The translations under genes were made by a program, and so were the position numbers. The notes under the pieces are model-generated. The model did no database searches, was not told the DNA's origin, and was given only the letters and a program-made list of their open reading frames with translations. Below, piece after piece: positions 57,418 through 64,000 of a stretch of DNA of 64,000 nt (positions are counted from its first letter, which is position 1; each line of letters begins with the position of its first letter). The DNA comes from Candidatus Paraburkholderia kirkii. Its GTDB lineage: Bacteria > Pseudomonadota > Gammaproteobacteria > Burkholderiales > Burkholderiaceae. The stretch covers positions 1-64,000 of the forward strand of contig LFKV01000035.1 of assembly GCA_001189345.1 (NCBI GenBank), read 5' to 3'.

Positions 57418-58314
57418 TCAGAGAATGGACGAGTCCTGCGACGGATGCTCGTTCCAGTGCAGCTTCTTGCGCAGCGTGGCGTAGGTGCTGTAGCCGACCG
57501 GATGCAGCACCGGGACCATATGTTTCGAGCGTCGCACTTCGATGGCGTCGTTCAGCTCGACGGCGGTGAACGACTGCATGTCGAAATTCACGTTTACGTC
57601 GCGCCCGCCGATGATCTGGATGGTCACCTTCGAGTCGTCGGGCAGCACGATCGGACGGTTCGACAGCGAGTGCGGCGCGATCGGCACGAGCACGAAGCCT
57701 TGCAGCTGCGGGTGCAGGATCGGCCCGGCCGAAGACAGCGCGTAGGCGGTCGAGCCCGTCGGCGTGGCGACGATGAGGCCGTCCGAGCGCTGGTTGTACA
57801 TGAAGTGGCCGTCCACCGACACGCACAATTCGGCCATGCCGGAGAAGCCGCTGCGGTTCACCACGACGTCGTTGAAGGCGAGCGCGTGATAGATCGGCTT
57901 GTCGTTGCGCACGATGCGCGCCTCGAGCAGGCTGCGCTCCTCGCGCTCGAACTGCCCGGCGAGCATCTGCGGCACGAGCTCGCGCATGGCCTTGAGCGGG
58001 ATGTCGGTGATGAAGCCGAGCCGCCCGTGATTCACGCCGATGAGCGGCGTCTTGTACGGCGCGAGCTGCCGGCCGATGCCGAGCATCGTCCCGTCGCCGC
58101 CGAGCACGATCGCGACGTCCGCGCGCGCGCCCATCTCGGCGATGGAAAGCGCCGGGAATTCCGTCACGCCGACGTCCTTCGCGGTGCCCGCCTCGAACAC
58201 GACCTCGAAGCCTTGCTGCGCGAGGAGATCGGCGAGCAATCTCAGCGGCGCCTCGATGCCGGGCGTGTTCGTGCGCCCCACGAGGGCGACCGTCTTGAAT
58301 TGACCGATTTCCAT
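57418..58314 (-). CDS. nadK: NAD kinase
   Basis: A 298-residue ATP-dependent NAD kinase, the source of NADP. The GGDG motif appears in [20 protein letters not shown]. Next come [20 protein letters not shown], the NE/D-like NDVVVNRSG and the Gly-rich [20 protein letters not shown]. The Met of MEIGQFK at 58314 gives the usual length. It is divergent from hrcA and followed closely by recN. Confidence 0.95.
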   Translation of the reverse strand: MEIGQFKTVALVGRTNTPGIEAPLRLLADLLAQQGFEVVFEAGTAKDVGVTEFPALSIAEMGARADVAIVLGGDGTMLGIGRQLAPYKTPLIGVNHGRLGFITDIPLKAMRELVPQMLAGQFEREERSLLEARIVRNDKPIYHALAFNDVVVNRSGFSGMAELCVSVDGHFMYNQRSDGLIVATPTGSTAYALSSAGPILHPQLQGFVLVPIAPHSLSNRPIVLPDDSKVTIQIIGGRDVNVNFDMQSFTAVELNDAIEVRRSKHMVPVLHPVGYSTYATLRKKLHWNEHPSQDSSIL

Positions 58315-58500
58315 GCCGGCATTACACCATAGTCGGAGGGCGAAAAGAACCGTGGGCGACGGCGTCCGGACGCGCCGCACGCAGGGCGCGCCCGAACGCG
58401 CGAGCACGCCCGTCGTTTCTCGCTAGAATGGAGCGGACGTTGAACGCAGCGCATGCGGCGCGGCGCGCTGCTACCCGACTCGTTGAGCTAAAATTTGCCC

Positions 58501-59517
58501 ATGCTAGACCCACGTGCACAAACCCTCCTCAAAACGTTGATCGAGCGCTACATCGCCGAAGGTCAGCCGGTCGGTTCGCGCACGTTATCACGTCATTCCG
58601 GTCTCGAACTGAGCCCCGCGACGATCCGCAACGTCATGTCGGATCTCGAGGAGCTCGGTCTCGTCGCAAGCCCGCATACCTCGGCGGGCCGCATTCCCAC
58701 GCCGCGCGGCTACCGGCTCTTCGTCGACACGATGCTCACCGTGGAGCCGCCCAAAGATGAAGCGATGACCACCGCGGTCAAGACCCGCCTGCAGGGCGAG
58801 GAGCTGCAGAAGATCGTCGCCGCGGCGGCGAGCGTGCTGTCCAGCCTCTCCTCGTTCGCGGGCGTCGTGCTGACGCCGCGCCGCAGTCACATGTTCAGGC
58901 AGATCGAGTTCATGCGGCTGTCCGACAAGCGCATCCTGCTCATCATCGTCACGCCCGAAGGCGACGTGCAGAACCGCATGATGGCGACGCAGCGCGACTA
59001 CACGCCCGCGCAGCTCACCGAAGCCTCCAATTACATCAACGCGCATTTCGCGGGCCTGTCCTTCGACGAGGTGCGCCGGCGCCCGCGCGAGGAAATCGAC
59101 CAATTGCGCAGCGACATGATCGCGCTCATGCAGGCGGCCGTGGTCGCGAGCACCGCCGAGACGGACCCCATGGATACCGTGCTCATTTCCGGCGAGCGCA
59201 ACCTGCTGGAAGTGGCGGACCTTTCTTCCGACATGGCGCGGCTGCGCAGGCTTTTCGACTTGTTCGACCAAAAGACTAGCCTCCTTCAGTTGCTGGATGT
59301 ATCGAGTCACGCGCAAGGCGTGCAGATCTTCATCGGCGGCGAGTCGAATCTCGTGCCGATCGAGGAAATGAGCGTGGTGACGGCGCCGTACGAAGTCAAC
59401 GGGAAGATCGTCGGCACGCTCGGCGTGATCGGCCCGACGCGCATGGCGTACAACCGCGTGATTCCGATCGTGGACATCACCGCGCGTCTGCTCTCGATGT
59501 CGCTCAGCCATCAGTGA
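58501..59517 (+). CDS. hrcA: Heat-inducible transcription repressor HrcA
   Basis: A 338-residue repressor of heat-shock genes that binds CIRCE elements. The N-terminal winged helix reads [20 protein letters not shown] and [20 protein letters not shown], with [19 protein letters not shown] following. The C-terminal part ends [20 protein letters not shown]. No CIRCE dyad is visible before hrcA, grpE or dnaK within this window, so its targets here are likely elsewhere (for example groESL). Confidence 0.93.
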   Translation: MLDPRAQTLLKTLIERYIAEGQPVGSRTLSRHSGLELSPATIRNVMSDLEELGLVASPHTSAGRIPTPRGYRLFVDTMLTVEPPKDEAMTTAVKTRLQGEELQKIVAAAASVLSSLSSFAGVVLTPRRSHMFRQIEFMRLSDKRILLIIVTPEGDVQNRMMATQRDYTPAQLTEASNYINAHFAGLSFDEVRRRPREEIDQLRSDMIALMQAAVVASTAETDPMDTVLISGERNLLEVADLSSDMARLRRLFDLFDQKTSLLQLLDVSSHAQGVQIFIGGESNLVPIEEMSVVTAPYEVNGKIVGTLGVIGPTRMAYNRVIPIVDITARLLSMSLSHQ

Positions 59518-59603
59518 CGCTGCATTCGCGCCTATCTTGACCGCGCGCGTCGGGCCGCGCCACTCGGCCGTTCGGCCAATGATGCGCTTCCGAGCGCGCC
59601 GCT

Positions 59604-59609
59604 ATAATG
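59604..59609 (+). promoter_or_regulatory. Sigma-70 -10 box upstream of hemH
   Basis: A perfect TATAAT 40 bases before the hemH start codon; the -35 hexamer is poorly conserved. Confidence 0.45.
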
Positions 59610-59649
59610 GTCTTCACCATTTCGACGACCGTTCCAGTCCGCCTGCCCT

Positions 59650-60717
59650 ATGCGTTTCGACCTCGAGTTGCCCTCGCTTCGCTTCGCATCGCATCGCGTC
59701 GCGGTACTGCTGATCAATCTCGGCACGCCGGACGCGCCCACGCCGCGGGCGGTGCGCAAGTATCTGGCGCAATTCCTGTCGGATCCTCGCGTCGTCGAAA
59801 TTCCCTCGTTGGCCTGGCAAGTGATTCTACGCGGGCTGATTCTGCCGCTGCGCGGGCGCGCGTCGGCGAAGAAATACGCGCAGGTCTGGATGCCCGAAGG
59901 CTCGCCGCTGCGCGTTTTCACGGAACGGCAGGTCGAGGGCTTGCGGCAGCTCTTCGCCGCGAACGACTATCACGTGATCGTCGACTACGCAATGCGCTAT
60001 GGTGCGCCCGGCATCGGCGCGATGCTCAACCAGCTCAAGCTGGAAGGGGCCGAGCGCATCCTGCTTCTGCCAATGTATCCGCAGTATTCGTCGTCGACCA
60101 CGGCCACCGCTTTCGACGATGCCTTCGCCGCGTTGAAGCGCGTGCGCAATCAGCCGGAAATCCGCACGATCCGCCATTACGCGGATCATCCGGCGTACAT
60201 TGCCGCGCTCGCGGAGCAGGTGCGCGACTACTGGCGGCATCACGGGCAGCCGGATTTCGCCGCCGGCGACAAGCTCGTCCTGAGCTTTCACGGCGTGCCG
60301 AAGCGCACGATGGATCTCGGCGACCCGTATCATGATCAGTGCCAGTCGACCGGCTCGCTGCTCGCCGCCGCGCTCGGGCTCAGTCCGGTGGAATGCCGGG
60401 TGACGTTCCAGTCACGTTTCGGCCGTGCGGAATGGCTTCAGCCGTACACGGCGCCCATGGTCGCGGAACTGGGCGCGGGCGGCGTCGCGCGCGTGGACGT
60501 GTTCTGTCCCGGCTTCACGGCGGATTGCCTGGAGACCATCGAGGAAATCGGCATCGAAGTGCGCGACGAATTTCTGAAGGCCGGCGGCAGGCATTTCCAC
60601 CGGATTCCCTGCCTGAACGCTTCGCCGGCGTGGATCAAGGCGATCGGCGAGATCGCGGCGCAGCATCTGCAGGGCTGGCCGGTGCAGACCGTTCAGCCGC
60701 TCACGGCGGTGGCCTGA
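59650..60717 (+). CDS. hemH: Ferrochelatase
   Basis: A 355-residue enzyme that inserts iron into protoporphyrin IX, the last step of heme synthesis. It has [40 protein letters not shown], the catalytic His in [40 protein letters not shown] and [20 protein letters not shown]. The start at 59650 gives the usual N-terminus. It is followed after 19 bases by hslR in the same direction. Confidence 0.95.
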   Translation: MRFDLELPSLRFASHRVAVLLINLGTPDAPTPRAVRKYLAQFLSDPRVVEIPSLAWQVILRGLILPLRGRASAKKYAQVWMPEGSPLRVFTERQVEGLRQLFAANDYHVIVDYAMRYGAPGIGAMLNQLKLEGAERILLLPMYPQYSSSTTATAFDDAFAALKRVRNQPEIRTIRHYADHPAYIAALAEQVRDYWRHHGQPDFAAGDKLVLSFHGVPKRTMDLGDPYHDQCQSTGSLLAAALGLSPVECRVTFQSRFGRAEWLQPYTAPMVAELGAGGVARVDVFCPGFTADCLETIEEIGIEVRDEFLKAGGRHFHRIPCLNASPAWIKAIGEIAAQHLQGWPVQTVQPLTAVA

Positions 60718-60736
60718 CTCCAGCAGGCATTCACGA

Positions 60737-61147
60737 ATGAACTACAAGATCTCGACGGAACCCGGCGCGCGTCTGCGCATCAATAAATGGCTGTGGGCGG
60801 CGCGCTTCTTCAAGACGCGGTCGCTCGCGAGCGATGCGGTGGAGAAGGGCCGCGTGAAGATTGGTGGCGCGAACGTGAAGCCGTCGAAGGACGTGCGTGT
60901 CGGCGATATCGTCGAGATCGATATCGAGCGGCTCGTGTGGCAGGTCGAGGTGCTCGGGGTGTGCGACGTGCGCAGCCCGGCGACGGTTGCGCAGACGCTC
61001 TATGTCGAAACCGCGAAAGGGCGGGCGAAGCGCCGCCTGGCTGAAACCGAGCGCCGCAGGACGTTCCGCGAGCCCGCGGTCGGCTTGCAGGGCAGGCCGA
61101 CCAAGCGGGACCGGCGCGTCATCGACAAACTTTCTGGCCCGGATTGA
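60737..61147 (+). CDS. hslR: S4-domain heat-shock RNA-binding protein, Hsp15-like
   Basis: A 136-residue protein with an N-terminal S4 RNA-binding fold: RLRINKWLWAARFFKTRSLA, SDAVEKGRVKIGGANVKPSK, VRVGDIVEIDIERLVWQVEV. The C-terminal part is basic (RAKRRLAETERRRTFREPAV, GRPTKRDRRVIDKLSG). Hsp15 recycles free 50S subunits that carry nascent chains after heat stress. It is tandem with hemH and precedes the grpE-dnaK region. Confidence 0.9.
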   Translation: MNYKISTEPGARLRINKWLWAARFFKTRSLASDAVEKGRVKIGGANVKPSKDVRVGDIVEIDIERLVWQVEVLGVCDVRSPATVAQTLYVETAKGRAKRRLAETERRRTFREPAVGLQGRPTKRDRRVIDKLSGPD

Positions 61148-61280
61148 AGAAGTGCTCCATGGTCGCGTGAACGCCGTCGTACTCCGTGTTACGGTCGGTC
61201 ACTGCGACGGACATGCAGATGGTGGTCGTTCCCGCGACGGGTACCAGGGCGACCACCGCAATAGCAAAGGTCAGTTTCAT
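61119..61280 (-). CDS. Possible small secreted protein, 53 residues
   Basis: A short frame on the minus strand starts MKLTFAIAVVALVPVAGTTT and then ICMSVAVTDRNTEYDGVHAT, ending GQKVCR. A Lys then a hydrophobic core resembles a signal peptide, but no family is recognised. It overlaps the 3' end of hslR by 29 bases on the opposite strand. There is no clear ribosome site; GGTACC precedes the start. Confidence 0.3.
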   Translation of the reverse strand: MKLTFAIAVVALVPVAGTTTICMSVAVTDRNTEYDGVHATMEHFFNPGQKVCR

Positions 61281-61641
61281 GGTACCTTCGAAGAGCGGGT
61301 TGCCCGGTCAGGAAGAGGCCGGTTCAGGAAACGGGCAAGGGCTGAAGGCGGATTGAAGCATTCGTAGGATTAGGGTAAACGTGCGTCCCGCGGTGCTTGA
61401 TCGAAGTGTAGGCGACTCAGGGCTTTCCCTCAATCTGAATTTGCGCGATGCGGCGAAACGCGCGTTACCGATCGTTTCATCACTCGCAGACCGCTGAAAT
61501 AAGTCCGAAAAGTCCGCCCGAAAGGCTTGAAAATGTCTTCGATGCCCCAATTTCTGCCGCTAGTGCGAAAAATGCGACCCATCGGGACCGATTGGCCGCT
61601 TTCGCATCCGATTCAACTCACAGCAATACACATTCAGCGAC
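61281..61641. other. grpE upstream region
   Basis: These 361 bases hold no supportable gene. A sigma-32-type promoter lies at 61527-61554 and nothing else recognisable is present. Confidence 0.6.
61527..61554 (+). promoter_or_regulatory. Sigma-32 heat-shock promoter of grpE
   Basis: CTTGAAA (61527-61533), 12 bases, then CCCCAATTT (61546-61554) fits the heat-shock consensus CTTGAAA / CCCCATnT closely. It lies 87 bases before the grpE start codon. Confidence 0.72.
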
Positions 61642-62232
61642 ATGGAAAACACGCAAGAGAATTCAGCGAGCCAGAACCCGACGCCCGCCGACGAAACCGC
61701 GCGCCAGGCCGCCGATCCCAATCAGCCCGCCGAAGCCGCTCAGCCGGACGCGGCTGCCGCGCAGCAGGCCGCGCCGAACGCGACGGAAACCGCGCTCGCC
61801 AAGGCTCAGGCCACGATCGCCGCGCTCAAGGAAGATTTCCTGCGGGCCAAGGCGGAAACCGAGAACGTGCGCCGCCGCAGCCAGGAAGACGTGTCGAAGG
61901 CGCATAAATTCGCCATCGAGAACTTCGCGGAGAACCTGTTGCCGGTGCTCGACAGCCTGGAAGCTGCGCTTGCCGACCAGTCGTCGGACCTGACCAAGGT
62001 ACGCGAAGGTGTCGAACTGACGCTCAAGCAACTGACCGGCGCGCTCGAGAAGGGCCGCGTCATCGCGTTGAACCCGGTCGGGGAGAAATTCGATCCGCAT
62101 CGCCATCAGGCCATTTCGATGGTACCCGCCCATCAGGACCCGAACACGGTCGTTACGGTGCTGCAAAAGGGCTACGTGATCGCCGACCGCGTGCTGCGTC
62201 CGGCGCTCGTCACCGTCGCCGCGCCGAAGTAA
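61642..62232 (+). CDS. grpE: Nucleotide exchange factor GrpE
   Basis: A 196-residue co-chaperone that releases ADP from DnaK. The first 50 residues are Ala/Gln/Pro-rich and disordered. A long helix follows ([40 protein letters not shown]), then the compact head with [20 protein letters not shown] and [20 protein letters not shown]. Its own heat-shock promoter lies upstream. A thioredoxin-fold gene separates it from dnaK. Confidence 0.95.
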   Translation: MENTQENSASQNPTPADETARQAADPNQPAEAAQPDAAAAQQAAPNATETALAKAQATIAALKEDFLRAKAETENVRRRSQEDVSKAHKFAIENFAENLLPVLDSLEAALADQSSDLTKVREGVELTLKQLTGALEKGRVIALNPVGEKFDPHRHQAISMVPAHQDPNTVVTVLQKGYVIADRVLRPALVTVAAPK

Positions 62233-62249
62233 GGCGTTCGGAAGCCGTC

Positions 62250-62645
62250 ATGGCCAGCGTGCCCGTCGATTCGACCGCCTTCGCCGTCTTCGACATGCGG
62301 GAGCTCGACGAGGCCGGTTTCGACGCCGGCCTCGCATCGGCGGGGGACGCGCTGGCCGTGGTCTTCTTTTGGGGCCGCGACTGCTTCAACTGCGAGATCG
62401 CGAAGAAGGCGATGCTCGCGAAACCGGATGAAATTCGCGCGCTCGGCCTGAAATGGTTTCACAGCAACGTGTACGAACATCGCGCGCTGAGCCGCCGTTT
62501 CATGCTGCACGGCGTGCCGATGTGGTTTTTCTTTCACCGGGGCCGCCGCCTCGGCCGGGCGACCGGCTGGCACGGCCTCGCGCAGTTCGAAGCGGCAGTG
62601 AAGGCGTCGCGCGGGAAGATCGACGCAGCGCAAAAAAAGTTATAG
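62250..62645 (+). CDS. Thioredoxin-fold protein
   Basis: A 131-residue thioredoxin-like protein between grpE and dnaK. The redox-type motif is AVVFFWGRDCFNCEIAKKAM (Cys-Phe-Asn-Cys instead of CGPC). It is followed by the fold elements LKWFHSNVYEHRALSRRFML and the cis-Pro-like GVPMWFFFHRGRRLGRATGW. The heat-shock context suggests a disulfide-related stress role, which is inference. Its start is 17 bases after the grpE stop. Confidence 0.8.
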   Translation: MASVPVDSTAFAVFDMRELDEAGFDAGLASAGDALAVVFFWGRDCFNCEIAKKAMLAKPDEIRALGLKWFHSNVYEHRALSRRFMLHGVPMWFFFHRGRRLGRATGWHGLAQFEAAVKASRGKIDAAQKKL

Positions 62646-62664
62646 ACCGCATCGCTTCCAGGGT

Positions 62665-62692
62665 CTTGAAATCGAAACCGGCGCTCTTATCT
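62665..62692 (+). promoter_or_regulatory. Possible sigma-32 promoter upstream of dnaK
   Basis: CTTGAAA at 62665-62671 is a perfect -35; the -10 side near 62685 (CTCTTAT) is a poor match to CCCCAT. It overlies the 3' flank of the thioredoxin gene about 140 bases before dnaK. Confidence 0.35.
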
Positions 62693-62808
62693 TGCGTACA
62701 GGTATGAATTTTGGGCGTTCGACCCGGTAAATCGGCGGCAGAAGCCGGCATGAGGCGATACACCGCCGCCGCAACGCCACTGCGATCAAAGCTAGGAGAG
62801 TATAAAAA

Positions 62809-64000
62809 ATGGGCAAAGTCATCGGCATCGACCTCGGCACCACGAACTCGTGCGTGGCGCTGATGGAAGGTAACCAGGTCAAGGTCATCGAGAATTCGGA
62901 AGGCGCGCGCACCACGCCGTCGATCATCGCGTATCTCGACGACAACGAAATTCTCGTCGGCGCGCCCGCGAAGCGTCAGTCGGTCACCAACCCGAAGGAC
63001 ACGCTGTATGCGGTCAAGCGCTTGATCGGCCGCCGCTTCGACGAGAAGGAAGTGCAGAAGGACATCAACCTGATGCCCTACAAGATCGTCAAGCACGACA
63101 ACGGCGATGCATGGGTCGAAGCGCACGACAAGAACCTCGCGCCGTCGCAGGTTTCCGCGGAAGTGCTCCGCAAGATGAAGAAGACCGCTGAGGATTACCT
63201 CGGCGAGCCGGTGACGGAAGCCGTCATCACGGTGCCTGCCTACTTCAACGACAGCCAGCGTCAGGCAACGAAAGACGCGGGCCGTATCGCCGGTCTGGAA
63301 GTGAAGCGCATCATCAACGAGCCGACGGCGGCCGCGCTCGCGTTCGGCCTCGACAAGGCCGAGAAAGGTGACCGCAAGATCGCCGTGTTCGACCTGGGTG
63401 GCGGCACGTTCGATATTTCCATCATCGAGATCGCGGACGTCGACGGCGAGAAGCAGTTCGAAGTGCTCTCCACGAACGGCGACACGTTTCTCGGCGGTGA
63501 AGACTTCGACCAGCGCATCATCGATTACATCATCGGCGAGTTCAAGAAGGAGCAGGGCGTCGACCTGTCGAAGGATGTGCTCGCGCTGCAGCGCCTGAAG
63601 GAAGCCGCTGAAAAGGCGAAGATCGAGCTGTCGTCGACGGCGCAGACCGACATCAACCTGCCGTACATCACGGCGGACGCGTCGGGTCCGAAGCACCTGA
63701 ACCTCAAGTTTACCCGCGCGAAGCTCGAAGCGCTCGTCGAAGAGCTGATCGAGCGCACGATCGAACCGTGCCGCATCGCGATCAAGGACGCGGGCGTGAA
63801 GGTCGGCGACATCGACGACGTGATTCTCGTCGGCGGCATGACGCGCATGCCGAAGGTGCAGGAAAAGGTGAAGGAGTTCTTCGGCAAGGATCCGCGCCGT
63901 GACGTGAACCCGGACGAAGCCGTGGCCGTGGGCGCCGCGATTCAGGGCCAGGTTCTGTCGGGCGACCGCAAGGACGTGCTGCTGCTCGACGTGACGCCTC
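62809..64000 (+). CDS. dnaK: Chaperone DnaK, N-terminal part (runs off the window)
   Basis: About 397 residues of DnaK are visible and the gene continues beyond 64000. The start [20 protein letters not shown] follows AGGAG at 62793-62797. ATPase blocks are [58 protein letters not shown] and [20 protein letters not shown]. No damage is seen. It forms the heat-shock group with grpE. Confidence 0.97.
   Translation, partial: MGKVIGIDLGTTNSCVALMEGNQVKVIENSEGARTTPSIIAYLDDNEILVGAPAKRQSVTNPKDTLYAVKRLIGRRFDEKEVQKDINLMPYKIVKHDNGDAWVEAHDKNLAPSQVSAEVLRKMKKTAEDYLGEPVTEAVITVPAYFNDSQRQATKDAGRIAGLEVKRIINEPTAAALAFGLDKAEKGDRKIAVFDLGGGTFDISIIEIADVDGEKQFEVLSTNGDTFLGGEDFDQRIIDYIIGEFKKEQGVDLSKDVLALQRLKEAAEKAKIELSSTAQTDINLPYITADASGPKHLNLKFTRAKLEALVEELIERTIEPCRIAIKDAGVKVGDIDDVILVGGMTRMPKVQEKVKEFFGKDPRRDVNPDEAVAVGAAIQGQVLSGDRKDVLLLDVTP

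Noticed and set aside
58440-58500. CIRCE element in front of hrcA
   Set aside because: No TTAGCACTC-9-GAGTGCTAA dyad is present; GTTGAGCTAAAA there is only a partial half-match.
1-64000. CRISPR array, rRNA operon, phage or secretion-system genes
   Set aside because: No regularly spaced repeats, rRNA sequence, phage structural genes or secretion-system genes were recognised anywhere in the window.

Overview
The window looks like a chromosomal segment from a Burkholderia sensu lato bacterium (Burkholderia/Paraburkholderia/Caballeronia). The basis is GC-rich coding sequence, the neighbourhoods nadK-hrcA-hemH-hslR-grpE-dnaK and yhdP-glnE-recN, a form I CO dehydrogenase locus with a RcoM-type regulator, and glcDEF beside proC-yggS. 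All family assignments come from reading protein motifs; no database search was run.

The dominant theme is gene decay. About 24 of roughly 50 protein genes are broken by frameshifts, in-frame stops, internal deletions or IS elements. Between 0.5 and 34 kb only eight genes read cleanly: a sensor kinase, an F420-type oxidoreductase, ribA, one siderophore ABC ATPase, coxD, coxE and little else. From 35.5 kb on almost everything is intact except the glycolate oxidase genes. Long genes such as yhdP (1,446 codons) and glnE (933 codons) carry no frameshift, while accessory genes beside them carry several each. Some lesions are large deletions, C-to-T nonsense changes or Cys-to-Tyr changes. Real pseudogenisation therefore explains this better than poor sequence. 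Such a pattern is typical of a recently host-restricted symbiont; the leaf-nodule Burkholderia are one candidate, which is inference.

Layout. 0-0.5 kb: right end of an IS3/IS2-type element that truncates a TAXI-type solute receptor. 1.4-16.4 kb: broken zinc-ribbon protein, ketoglutarate-semialdehyde dehydrogenase with divergent LysR, trans-aconitate methyltransferase, a second LysR, an intact sensor kinase, broken ahpC/ahpF with an OxyR-like site, an F420-type oxidoreductase, ribA, a 2OG oxygenase remnant and a DinG-like helicase with three amber codons. 16.5-26 kb: remains of siderophore uptake and export (two TonB receptors, AraC regulator, FhuBCD-like importer, PvdE-like exporter). 26.02-26.07 kb: a 42-base IS630 scar. 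26.07-34.2 kb: an aerobic CO oxidation locus, rcoM divergent from a coxM/coxS chimera, coxL, coxG, coxD, coxE, an XdhC-YHS gene and a truncated mocA-like gene. 34.2-35.45 kb: a full IS630 copy plus a second IS3-type end. 35.5-64 kb: ubiA, proC, yggS, glcFED and an FAD oxidase (decayed), cobalamin adenosyltransferase, aroG, tldD, a nitrilase-family amidase, yhdP, glnE, recN, nadK, hrcA, hemH, hslR, grpE, a thioredoxin-fold gene and the start of dnaK.

The observations most worth following are: (1) an apparently intact attenuator upstream of aroG, with a 21-codon leader peptide containing Phe-Tyr-Phe-Tyr-Phe-Phe-Trp, an antiterminator arm and a terminator; (2) the dismantled RcoM-CO dehydrogenase locus with an in-frame coxM::coxS deletion chimera and a candidate operator; (3) an IS630 scar that stitches two truncated genes together; (4) many short perfect tandem duplications in decaying genes; (5) loss of the fourth cysteine in both iron-sulfur motifs of GlcF.
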